A stretch of DNA of 64,000 nucleotides from Spirochaeta lutea (GTDB lineage Bacteria; Spirochaetota; Spirochaetia; DSM-27196; Salinispiraceae), in the NCBI RefSeq assembly GCF_000758165.1, contig NZ_JNUP01000023.1, positions 62,001 to 126,000 on the forward strand, read 5' to 3'. Positions within the stretch are counted from its first letter, which is position 1. Each line of letters begins with the position of its first letter. The position numbers and the translations under genes are program-made. Under the pieces are notes generated by a model. It worked only from the letters and a program-made list of their open reading frames with translations. It was not told the DNA's origin and searched no databases. Positions 52,410 through 59,975 of this stretch are shown here, piece after piece.

Positions 52410-52450
52410 TATTGGGGACGGAGTAATCGGTTAGGGAACCGATATCGTCA

Positions 52451-52849
52451 TTACTCGTAGTTTTCTGGGGATCTGGTCCGGGGTGAATGAACCCATCGAT
52501 TACGTTTTGCTTTTTTCGCCTGGGTGAGGAACTCCCGGATTTTCGCCTCATCGGTTCTGCCTGAATGTAAATCTGCCTCTAATTGTTCCAGGAGTCGGTC
52601 TTCCATATTGAAAAGTCTGTCTCCCAGGGTTCCCGACCAAATCATTTCAATGAGCCGGCGAGGGGTTTGATGCAAGGATAAGATTTCTTCGGCAAGACGA
52701 ACCGATAGATGCCATCGGATGTCATCTATTTCGAGGTCGTATTCTTCTAGGAGGGCTTCCATGGTGTTCATGGGAAGAAGGTAGCGGATTACCCGGGGAC
52801 TGTCAAAGTGCTTTACAGCATCGGCCGTACATGGTAGGTATTTCATCAT
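52451..52849 (-). CDS. Small basic protein of unknown function
   Basis: This protein (132 aa from ATG 52849; ATG 52846 is equally possible) is helical and soluble, with VKHFDSPRVIRYLLPMNTME, LHQTPRRLIEMIWSGTLGDR and a basic C-terminus (AKKAKRNRWVHSPRTRS). No family is recognised. Its start codon overlaps that of the divergent exonuclease gene (CATCATG), so the two 5' ends have no intergenic space. No Shine-Dalgarno precedes either candidate start. Confidence 0.65.
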   Translation of the reverse strand: MMKYLPCTADAVKHFDSPRVIRYLLPMNTMEALLEEYDLEIDDIRWHLSVRLAEEILSLHQTPRRLIEMIWSGTLGDRLFNMEDRLLEQLEADLHSGRTDEAKIREFLTQAKKAKRNRWVHSPRTRSPENYE

Positions 52850-53414
52850 GAATTTACAGCAGTCAGTTTTAGATACCACCTTTGTTGCCTTCGATTTTGA
52901 AACCACCGGGCTTTACTCCACCTCGGATCGGATTGTGGAGGTCGGGGCGGTGAAATTTCAGGGTGCTACCGTCTTGGGGGAGTTCGGGCATCTGATTGAT
53001 CCGGGACGGGCGATTCCCGAGGATGCCTCGAAGATCAGCGGGATTACTGATGAGATGGTGAGGGGTAAGCCGAGTATTCAGACCGTGCTCCCCGCCTTTC
53101 TTGAGTTTATTCAGGGCTCGGTTTTGGTGGCTCATAATGCCGGTTTTGATCTAGGCTTCTTGCGGGCGGCCCTTCAGATCTGTGATGTACCCGATATCGA
53201 GAACCTGGTAATCGATACTCAACAGCTGGCGAAAAAGGCCTTTCCGGGACAGAAGAGCTACAGCCTGCAAAACTTGGCGACCGTTCTAAAATTCCCGCCG
53301 AACACCGCCCACAGAGCCGTGGATGATTCGGTGATGTGTATGCGGCTGTTTAATGCCTGTGCGGACCAACTCAGTTTTATGGGTGAGATCAGTCTCGCTG
53401 AGGTCCTAGCCTAG
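52848..53414 (+). CDS. DnaQ-like 3'-5' exonuclease (DEDDh)
   Basis: This 188-aa protein is a single exonuclease domain with FDFETTGL (DxE), AHNAGFDLGFL (middle Asp) and HRAVDDSVMC (His plus Asp of the DEDDh type). Such proteins serve as the proofreading epsilon subunit of DNA polymerase III or as stand-alone exonucleases; the sequence alone does not decide. The start codon overlaps that of the divergent unknown gene. A TTTACA-N17-TAGGTA element ends 7 nt before the ATG, hinting at a leaderless message, but that -10 is weak. Confidence 0.88.
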   Translation: MNLQQSVLDTTFVAFDFETTGLYSTSDRIVEVGAVKFQGATVLGEFGHLIDPGRAIPEDASKISGITDEMVRGKPSIQTVLPAFLEFIQGSVLVAHNAGFDLGFLRAALQICDVPDIENLVIDTQQLAKKAFPGQKSYSLQNLATVLKFPPNTAHRAVDDSVMCMRLFNACADQLSFMGEISLAEVLA

Positions 53415-53484
53415 GCCTTGGGGCATCACGATTATGATGAAGGTTCTACCCGATACCTTGTTCAACCCCACCAGCCGACTGACC

Positions 53485-55557
53485 TCAGCGGCTGAGGAGT
53501 TTAATGACGTACAATTCGATGTAGTCTCGCAGTGAGTCTCGATCCCGGATGCGGTCGAAGGTCGGATTGCCGGCTAATCGGGCAGCCATCTCCTTTATAT
53601 CGGCTCCCGTGGGAGGAGCCTTCCGGTAACTGATCTTTAGGCCACGCAGGAAGTCCCGACACATACTGTTCACATCCTCTACCAGGTTTTTCTTGGCGCC
53701 GGGATCGATGAGGGGATTCCATCGTTCGATGAGGGTTTTCATGCTCTGGTCCAAATTTTTTCCGGGTATCAGGAAGTCCTGTTCGAGTTGTTTAATACTG
53801 TCCTTGAAGGCCTGCTGTTGGTGTTTAACAGTTTTGGCAGGGGATTGGGGATCAGAGTCCCTTCCACGCTGGGAAGAGGGCTCTGAGCCGATACGCTTTC
53901 TGGTTTTTACGGGGGATCGGGAGTCAGAGACCTTAAGATCACCCTTGGAAATACTCTGTTGACCCTCATGATCGAAGGAATTTCCGATAGTGTTTTTAAG
54001 GTACTCCTTACCCAGGAACAGGCGCCGAAAGAAGGATACGATCTGCTTAACCACCGGAACTACCATCCAGAAGGGCAGCAGCATGTGCACGTCGTGGAGC
54101 AGTTTTTTATGATCGATTCCCAGGAGCTCATTATAGGGCTTGAGGTTCTGTTCTTTGATATTAATCAGGGAGAGCAGGTAGTGCCTGATGTCAGCGCTGG
54201 TGGTGGGTTCTTGACTGATAAGGTACACATGTTGGTACGTAAGGACGCTGTAAAGCAGGGGGAATCGCTCCTTCAACCGCTCTTCTAGGTGATTGTAAAG
54301 GGCCTGCTCTTCTTTAATCGTTTCAAGTTCCATATCGGCTAACATGGCACTTTGCCACGAGTAGAGGTAAAAATCCCTGAACCCTTTCTGCGCCTTGGGG
54401 AGTTGTTGCATGATGATGGTCGGGACAGACTCGTAGGCTACATAGTATTCCTTACCTGAGGGCAGCTTGGTTCTCATAAGATTAGGAAGCTGCTTTCCGT
54501 CCCTGCTTTTTAGTTGGGAGGCAATGAAGGCATTGATTTCTTCTTTGGAACATCGTCCAACCAGGGGAAGCCCTTTTTCGTCAGTCAGAGCATGAATCTC
54601 TGATATTGTGAAGGCGTAGGGTGGCTTCCGTAGTGCTAAGGAGATCTGTTTCAGGGCGGTTTGGGTGTCCTTCTTTTTTTGTTCTATGCCTTTGCAATAC
54701 ACGCTGTAATAGCCGATTAGGTAGGCTGCTTGGCAGTAGTTCTGCTCTTCCACCAACTTGTCTTGTTTTTGAGCAAATTCCTTAATGATGTTCGTGGATA
54801 GGTGGGTCCAGAACTGAAAGCTAAAATCCGTAGCTTGAAGGACTGTCTTGGCAGACTGGTCGGGGCTTGTGAGAATCTGCTGGAGGAAATCTTTTACGGC
54901 AATCTCTCGACCATGGAAAATGGGGGTGATTTTTTGTTTGATGTACGCCAGATTTTTTTGACTTATGAGGTAGTGCCGTATTTTTTGAACACAGGCAACC
55001 ACCATTTGACTGGCAATGAGGTTCTTACTTGCGATGATGCTCGGAAGTCCGTCAGGGAATAAGAGTCGAACCAACGGTCTGCCCTTGCTGTTCTGGTCAT
55101 TGTCACGGACCTCGCCGTTTTCTTCGGATAAGGAGGAGGCTCGGGCTTCTTCTACCAGGGCAATGAAATCTGTCTTTATATTTACTGCCTGGATAAGTTC
55201 CTCGGGTATGCTGAGAGAAATGCGGTCTTCGGTGAGGAAGGGTGTTTCAGGTTGTTGGAGCACCTGAGTGTACTGGCGTTCCAGATATGTCCGAAAAAAC
55301 CCCGGCATAACAATGAGCAGGGGTTGATTATTCGGTCGTTCAAGCTGGATTACTCCATTCTTGTCGAGCTTGCGCAGCACCCCGGAAAGCACGCGGTGGG
55401 TGTCGTTTCTCAGGGTGTTGAGTTCGGGTTTATCTAAATCATTCTGGGTGAGGTGTCGTTCTAAAAAGGAGAGAAATTGACTGTAGCTAACCGAACCGGT
55501 TTCGTTTCGGTGCATGTATGCGGTGAGTAGACGAATAACCTCTTGTTCCAGCGCCAT
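53485..55557 (-). CDS. Large cytosolic protein of unknown function
   Basis: This 690-aa protein has no signal peptide. The N-terminal 120 residues look like a winged-helix-type helical region (EQEVIRLLTAYMHRNETG through GVIQLERPNNQPLLIVMPGF). A long helical middle contains one hydrophobic stretch (KLLHDVHMLLPFWMVVPVVKQIVSFF, quoted in two overlapping parts KLLHDVHMLLPFWMV and VPVVKQIVSFF). A Ser/Arg/Lys-rich, probably disordered linker (about 545-590) precedes a C-terminal helical domain. Start ATG 55557 has AGGAAAAGGA upstream; the frame runs further but enters the lipoprotein promoter. I recognise no domain. It stands alone, convergent with the exonuclease. Confidence 0.78.
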   Translation of the reverse strand: MALEQEVIRLLTAYMHRNETGSVSYSQFLSFLERHLTQNDLDKPELNTLRNDTHRVLSGVLRKLDKNGVIQLERPNNQPLLIVMPGFFRTYLERQYTQVLQQPETPFLTEDRISLSIPEELIQAVNIKTDFIALVEEARASSLSEENGEVRDNDQNSKGRPLVRLLFPDGLPSIIASKNLIASQMVVACVQKIRHYLISQKNLAYIKQKITPIFHGREIAVKDFLQQILTSPDQSAKTVLQATDFSFQFWTHLSTNIIKEFAQKQDKLVEEQNYCQAAYLIGYYSVYCKGIEQKKKDTQTALKQISLALRKPPYAFTISEIHALTDEKGLPLVGRCSKEEINAFIASQLKSRDGKQLPNLMRTKLPSGKEYYVAYESVPTIIMQQLPKAQKGFRDFYLYSWQSAMLADMELETIKEEQALYNHLEERLKERFPLLYSVLTYQHVYLISQEPTTSADIRHYLLSLINIKEQNLKPYNELLGIDHKKLLHDVHMLLPFWMVVPVVKQIVSFFRRLFLGKEYLKNTIGNSFDHEGQQSISKGDLKVSDSRSPVKTRKRIGSEPSSQRGRDSDPQSPAKTVKHQQQAFKDSIKQLEQDFLIPGKNLDQSMKTLIERWNPLIDPGAKKNLVEDVNSMCRDFLRGLKISYRKAPPTGADIKEMAARLAGNPTFDRIRDRDSLRDYIELYVIKLLSR

Positions 55558-55621
55558 GGGCCGTCCTTTTCCTAATAGGCTTGTATCATTTATAGCATGA
55601 GTTGATTTGAAATAAAATGGT

Positions 55622-55651
55622 TTGACAGGTAAATCTATTTGCAAGTAATGT
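55622..55651 (+). promoter_or_regulatory. Promoter of the Pro/Glu-rich lipoprotein gene
   Basis: A perfect TTGACA (55622-55627), 18 nt, TAATGT (55646-55651), then six bases (TGTAGT) to ATG 55658. The predicted start point is the start codon. Confidence 0.55.
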
Positions 55652-55657
55652 TGTAGT

Positions 55658-56323
55658 ATGAAAAGTACCAAGGGATTCCGGCAATACCAGTGTCTATTCT
55701 TAGTTATGTATGTAATTGCCGTAATTCCGGGGTGTGTGAGTCCAGCGGAAGAGCAGATCTCCTCCGAACCTGAATTGCCGTCCGAGGAAGTAGTCCATGA
55801 GGAGCCTCAGGTTCCTGAGACCCCCGTACAGCCTGATTCCCAGGAGCCGGCCGATGAGCCTGAACCTGAGGTGCCTGAGGTACCAGAAGAGCCCCCCGCT
55901 GAACCTGAGGTCCAGGAACCCCTCGAAGCTGCCGGTGAATTCGTTCCTACCGAGGAGGTGTACCGGGAAACCTTCCAGGATATTGATGATTATATTTCGG
56001 AGCTTAATAGTATTATTCGTAACAAGGATTATGAACAGTGGGTCCAGTTTCTAACAACGAAATATAAAGAAAGTCTGAGTGATCCCGCTTTTTTGGCTGA
56101 TATCTCTGAACGGCCGGTTCTTAAAAACCGTAATGTACAGGTTGATTCGTTACGGGATTATTTTACCCATGTCGTGGTTCCGAGTAGAGCGAATATTCGA
56201 CTAGATGATTTGGTGTTTTTAAGCGATCAAGAAATTGAAGCGATTATGGTTATCGGGGAAACAAGAATTACCGTGTATCGGTTGGTTAAGACCCAAGAGG
56301 GCTGGAAAATTGGTGCATTTTAA
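55658..56323 (+). CDS. Predicted lipoprotein with Pro/Glu-rich linker
   Basis: This 221-aa protein has a lipoprotein signal (CLFLVMYVIAVIPGC, lipobox IPGC), an 80-residue linker dominated by Pro and Glu, and a C-terminal globular part (about 95-221). The latter, from FQDIDDYISELNSIIRNKDY to ITVYRLVKTQEGWKIGAF, resembles an NTF2/SnoaL-like alpha+beta fold; this is by eye only. The linker would hold the domain away from the membrane. There is no Shine-Dalgarno and the message is predicted to be leaderless. The HEAT-repeat gene follows 42 nt later. Confidence 0.8.
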   Translation: MKSTKGFRQYQCLFLVMYVIAVIPGCVSPAEEQISSEPELPSEEVVHEEPQVPETPVQPDSQEPADEPEPEVPEVPEEPPAEPEVQEPLEAAGEFVPTEEVYRETFQDIDDYISELNSIIRNKDYEQWVQFLTTKYKESLSDPAFLADISERPVLKNRNVQVDSLRDYFTHVVVPSRANIRLDDLVFLSDQEIEAIMVIGETRITVYRLVKTQEGWKIGAF

Positions 56324-56365
56324 CCTACACTTTGTCCTACGGTTTGATTTGGTAAGGAGTTTTAC

Positions 56366-57073
56366 ATGAGGCACAACAAAGCTGTTTGGCTTATCGCATT
56401 ATTACTAGGTTCCATCGGGGTCTTGTTTGCCCAGCAGGGAGATGAAAGTGCTGGAAGATTGTCCATTGAGGAACTGTACCTGAGTCAGGATGTGGAAATT
56501 CAAATAATGCGATCTCAAGCCCTAGCTGATGATCGGGAATCAAAACTATTAGCGTTGCAGACTATCCGCAGTATTGTAGAATCCGGACAGCAGGCTGCGG
56601 ATCCTGAGGCTGTGGTAGCGGTGTTAGAATCCCTTGGCGGTGAGGGCGTGTACCGGATAACCCGTCAGGGCGGCGCGGTGGTCAATAATTTTCCTGAGGT
56701 GCGGCGTCAGGCTGCAAATCTCTTAGGAGAGGTCGGAGGCGAGAGCTCCAAAACAGTACTCCTGAAAATGCTCACCAATGATAATGAGCCAATGGTTTTG
56801 GCCGAGGCGGTTTTTTCTCTGGGACGAATCGGCATCAATAATCCGGAGGTACTTGATACTATGATTGCTGCCCTGCGGAGAAATACCCTGAAGGTAACCC
56901 CGGATAACAATTTTGCCTTTGCCACCCTGTTGGCTTTGGATCGGTTACGGGCTGCTGGTGAGGGAATATCCAAACCCAATGTTCTCCAGGGGCTGATTGA
57001 GGTTGTATCGGGTAATTACATTGATGTCGTTAAGTTGAAGGCGGTGGATTTAATCTCCAGTCTCCGAGAATAG
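56366..57073 (+). CDS. Exported HEAT-repeat protein
   Basis: This 235-aa protein has a Sec signal peptide (VWLIALLLGSIGVLFAQQ, cleavage after FAQ or so). HEAT-type helical repeats follow: VRRQAANLLGEVGGESSKTV, MVLAEAVFSLGRIGINNPEV and ATLLALDRLRAAGEG. It is likely a periplasmic scaffold. Spirochaetes have several such proteins; the partner is unknown. The ATG has AAGGAG upstream, and a terminator lies 36 nt after the stop. It is probably co-transcribed with the preceding lipoprotein. Confidence 0.82.
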   Translation: MRHNKAVWLIALLLGSIGVLFAQQGDESAGRLSIEELYLSQDVEIQIMRSQALADDRESKLLALQTIRSIVESGQQAADPEAVVAVLESLGGEGVYRITRQGGAVVNNFPEVRRQAANLLGEVGGESSKTVLLKMLTNDNEPMVLAEAVFSLGRIGINNPEVLDTMIAALRRNTLKVTPDNNFAFATLLALDRLRAAGEGISKPNVLQGLIEVVSGNYIDVVKLKAVDLISSLRE

Positions 57074-57109
57074 GAGTTGAATAAACCCTAGGTAAGGATT
57101 TTACAAAGG

Positions 57110-57154
57110 CCCGCGATCTGGGTCCCGTTGCCGGGGCTGCTGCGCGGGTTTTTT
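57110..57154 (+). terminator. Terminator after the HEAT-repeat gene
   Basis: CCCGCG (57110-57115) pairs with CGCGGG (57143-57148), with further GC-rich pairing inside (CCGTTGCCGGGG region). A run of six T follows. Confidence 0.75.
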
Positions 57155-57246
57155 AGCATTGGTTCATACCGTGTCTGGAGTTACAGTCCCTACCCAGATT
57201 AGGGTATACTTGTTCGCTCACTAACAAGAGAAGGGGAAGTAGCGGT

Positions 57247-57912
57247 ATGAGAAGATCCTGCATTCATGCATTGGCGTATATTGTTCTTTGTTCTGGCGCG
57301 GTATTCGGGGGGATCCCTCAGGAATTAAACAGGGTTACGGTGGCGAATGAAACGGGAATGGCTATCCGGCACCTGTACTCATCCCCAGCAGACAGCGATC
57401 TCTGGGGGCCTGACCTGATTACCGGATTGGATACCCTGGATTACGGTGAAATGCGAAGCTTTTTTGTCCATTATTCCAGTGCTTGTGCCCGGTTCTCTTT
57501 TTTAGCTGAGGATATCAGCGGGGGCATGTATCTCGTTGAAGATGTCCAGATTTGTAACGGTGATGAGTCTCTGGTGATGGTATCTCAAGCGGATGGGGTG
57601 GATGATCGGGGAGCCCTATGGGCAGGCGCTTCGGTGGTACGAGTGGTGCTAACGAATTCTGTCATCAGAGAGCTGTGGTACCTGTTCTTCTCTCCTCGGG
57701 AGAGTAAGATGTGGGGTGTAGATATATTGGATGATATAAGTACCCTTCCGGTGGGGGCGAGTCGGGTGTATTACCTCCTGGTACCCGAGGCTGGAGGTGA
57801 GTACGACATTCTTGGCTTCGATGAGGTGGATAGGGCTGTGGTTAAGCGCGTTGAAATCACCCCAGACCAAGAAACAGTCTATTTAGAACTATCTGAGGAT
57901 GATATTCATTAA
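57247..57912 (+). CDS. Exported protein with two tandem copies of a WGxD module
   Basis: This 221-aa protein has a signal peptide (about 1-22) and two related modules. Module 1 (about 30-115) has ETGMAIRHLYSSPADSDLWGPDLI; module 2 (about 130-215) has NSVIRELWYLFFSPRESKMWGVDIL, quoted here only for the shared pattern. Both share hydrophobic-Y/F-SP-x3-S-x-x-WGxD followed by L-x-x-L and a later acidic strand (EDVQI, KRVEI). I have seen this WGxDLL pattern in small beta-sandwich domains of exported bacterial proteins, but no function is known to me. Start ATG 57247 has AAGGGGAAG upstream. Confidence 0.78.
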   Translation: MRRSCIHALAYIVLCSGAVFGGIPQELNRVTVANETGMAIRHLYSSPADSDLWGPDLITGLDTLDYGEMRSFFVHYSSACARFSFLAEDISGGMYLVEDVQICNGDESLVMVSQADGVDDRGALWAGASVVRVVLTNSVIRELWYLFFSPRESKMWGVDILDDISTLPVGASRVYYLLVPEAGGEYDILGFDEVDRAVVKRVEITPDQETVYLELSEDDIH

Positions 57913-57934
57913 CATTTCCGGACGGTACGGAGAT

Positions 57935-58621
57935 TTACAGCCGTTCCCAGACAAATTCCAAGGCACGGTTTAGTATGTAGTCGGGGATCTCGTGATACCC
58001 CTGAAAGGTTTGGTAATCGTAGTCGAGACAATAGGATTTGAGATGGTTGCTGAGTTGAGTCCCGTATGAGATGGGGAGTATGGGATCTGCCACTCCATGG
58101 GATTGGAATATTGGCGGCAAGGGGGTAGGCGACCCGGATTCAACGGATTGCTCAAGGAGCTTTGTAAGGGTTGGGATATGAAAGGGCATCCCAGAAAAGA
58201 GGATCGCTGAGTGAAGCGGGATCTGTTTCCGAAGTAGGATATCTAGGGTCACCATCGCCCCTTGGCTGAACCCCGCAAGAATAATCGGAAGGTTTTCTGG
58301 GATCCTGAGTTGTTTGATTGTTGAAATCACCCGCTCAGATGCGGTGTGAATATCGGGTTCCTCGGTTTCCGGGAGATGGTGGAAATAGGAGAGGGGATCT
58401 TCCAGGGGAATTTTGGATATATCCTGGGGAAACCATGCGAAGCCCTGACCCCCGAGGTGGATCGGAGCCTGGACAAAGCGCCAAGAAAAGGGGTAGGTGC
58501 CGAATCGGGAAAAAGAGGAGAGGTCCCGGGCGTTGGCCCCAAATCCGTGAAGGGCGATGATGACTGCCCGTGCTTGAGGGTTATCTAAAACGATGGAGAT
58601 GAGTGGTTCATGGGTAAACAT
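57935..58621 (-). CDS. Alpha/beta hydrolase, phospholipase/carboxylesterase family
   Basis: This 228-aa cytosolic esterase has an oxyanion region IALHGFGANARDL and the nucleophile elbow LAGFSQGAMVTLDI (GFSQG). The charge-relay Asp is in HGVADPILP and the His in FQGYHEIPDY. It matches the YpfH/carboxylesterase type with broad short-chain ester activity. The start is ATG 58621, aligned with the family N-terminus; the frame runs 13 codons further. It is divergent from yidD with only 21 nt between start codons. Confidence 0.87.
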   Translation of the reverse strand: MFTHEPLISIVLDNPQARAVIIALHGFGANARDLSSFSRFGTYPFSWRFVQAPIHLGGQGFAWFPQDISKIPLEDPLSYFHHLPETEEPDIHTASERVISTIKQLRIPENLPIILAGFSQGAMVTLDILLRKQIPLHSAILFSGMPFHIPTLTKLLEQSVESGSPTPLPPIFQSHGVADPILPISYGTQLSNHLKSYCLDYDYQTFQGYHEIPDYILNRALEFVWERL

Positions 58622-58642
58622 AGTCGAGAGGGTATCAGGTAA

Positions 58643-58945
58643 ATGGGAAAGATAAAACACATCCTCCGGACCCTCGCGGTAGTTCCGATTCGAGTATATC
58701 GGAAGATTATTTCTCCCCTTTTACCGTCGCGATGTATTTATTATCCTTCATGTTCTCGGTATACTCATGATGCAATTATGCGCTTTGGAGTTTTTCCGGG
58801 GCTTTTCCTTGGTGCTGCCCGCATCATCCGTTGCAATAGTCTATTTTTGGGGGGGTATGATCCGGTTCCTCGTCATCTCTCATGGAGGCGAATCCGTATG
58901 CCGTATCACATTTACTCGTCCCGTAGAAATAAGAAATCCAATTAA
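58643..58945 (+). CDS. yidD: Membrane protein insertion efficiency factor YidD
   Basis: YidD (100 aa) is a small peripheral protein that aids YidC/Sec-dependent membrane insertion. The family block is intact: YRKIISPLLPSRCIYYPSCS followed by YTHDAIMRFGVFPG and RIIRCNSLFLGGYDPVP. A short basic tail is unremarkable. The usual rnpA and yidC neighbours are absent; instead it precedes the TRAP transporter genes by 11 nt. The ATG has only a weak AGGT upstream. Confidence 0.92.
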   Translation: MGKIKHILRTLAVVPIRVYRKIISPLLPSRCIYYPSCSRYTHDAIMRFGVFPGLFLGAARIIRCNSLFLGGYDPVPRHLSWRRIRMPYHIYSSRRNKKSN

Positions 58946-58956
58946 GGCTGGTTATA

Positions 58957-59898
58957 ATGAAAGAGAAAAAGCGAAATCAACCATGGACCCTGGTAGGGAT
59001 TCTCCTGATGTTCCTTATTAGCGTTTCGAGTTGTTCTGTACAGAAACTGGCAGTAAACATGTTGGCCGATACCCTGGCAGGGGATGGGGGTTCTGCTTCT
59101 GTCTTCATGACAGATAACGATCCCCGCTTCGTGGCTGACGCCTTGCCATTCACCATCAAACTGTATGAGCTTCTCTTAGAACAAAATCCTGAGCACCAGG
59201 GTTTGCAGATTACTACAGGAAGTTTGTATGCTATGTATGCCAATGCCTTTGTCTGGGCGCCGGCGGAGCTGCTCCCTCTGGAGCAGTGGGATGAGCAGCG
59301 TCTCGCTAAACAACGTGCGAAAAACTTTTATCTTCGTGGTCGGGATTATGTTCTATCCGGATTGGATCTACAGTATCCTGGTTTTGCCGAGCAGGCATTG
59401 GCGGGTAACCCGGATCCGTACTTTGAGCAGATGACCGCTGAGGATGTGAATGCTCTGTATTGGCTAGGCGCCTCGTGGTTCGGTGCTTTCAGTCTGGATG
59501 CCTTTGACGTTGAATTGGGGATTAGCGCGGCTTCGGCAGCAAAGATTTTGTTGTTCGCATATGAACTTGATCCCGAATACAATGAGCGTACCCTCGATGA
59601 GTTCTTAATTAGCTTTCACGCCGCTGCCCCCCAGGGATTGGGGGGAGATCCCAGCAAAATTCTCTACCATTTTAACCGGGTAGTAGAAGTACGAGGAGAC
59701 AGATCGGTGGGACCCTATCTGGCATATGCACAGTACGCCATATCAATTCAAGACGGTGAGCTCTTTACGGATCTGATAACCAAAGCTCTGGAAATTCCCA
59801 TTGAGGAATACCCCGAGTCCTTACTCTTGAACACTATTCAGAGGCGTAAGGCCCAGTATCTCTGGGATAATCGAATGGATTTATTTTTTGACATTTAA
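58957..59898 (+). CDS. tatT: TRAP transporter-associated lipoprotein TatT
   Basis: TatT (313 aa) is a TPR-like helical lipoprotein that, in Treponema pallidum (TP0956), forms a trimer binding the substrate-binding protein TatP. The signal ends in a lipobox-like ISVSSC. The mature protein has VADALPFTIKLYELLLEQNP, LYAMYANAFVWAPAELLP and YWLGASWFGAFSLDAFDVEL, matching the family. It may shuttle a hydrophobic ligand through the periplasm. The genes for TatP and TatQM follow in the order known from treponemes. Confidence 0.9.
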   Translation: MKEKKRNQPWTLVGILLMFLISVSSCSVQKLAVNMLADTLAGDGGSASVFMTDNDPRFVADALPFTIKLYELLLEQNPEHQGLQITTGSLYAMYANAFVWAPAELLPLEQWDEQRLAKQRAKNFYLRGRDYVLSGLDLQYPGFAEQALAGNPDPYFEQMTAEDVNALYWLGASWFGAFSLDAFDVELGISAASAAKILLFAYELDPEYNERTLDEFLISFHAAAPQGLGGDPSKILYHFNRVVEVRGDRSVGPYLAYAQYAISIQDGELFTDLITKALEIPIEEYPESLLLNTIQRRKAQYLWDNRMDLFFDI

Positions 59899-59909
59899 GG
59901 GTTTATAGT

Positions 59910-59975
59910 ATGAAACTAACAGAGACGAATCTGGGAGTTTCGGTACTTGAGAAAAACACCAATAAGGATACGTAG
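59910..59975 (+). CDS. Possible 21-codon upstream ORF abutting tatP
   Basis: ATG 59910 opens a 21-codon frame whose TAG stop (59973-59975) directly abuts the tatP ATG. A weak AAGGG lies 7 nt upstream. The peptide, MKLTETNLGVSVLEKNTNKDT less its last residue, has no signal or family features. The exact fit of stop to start could couple translation of tatP to this frame, but a chance ORF of this length is also plausible. Confidence 0.3.
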   Translation: MKLTETNLGVSVLEKNTNKDT

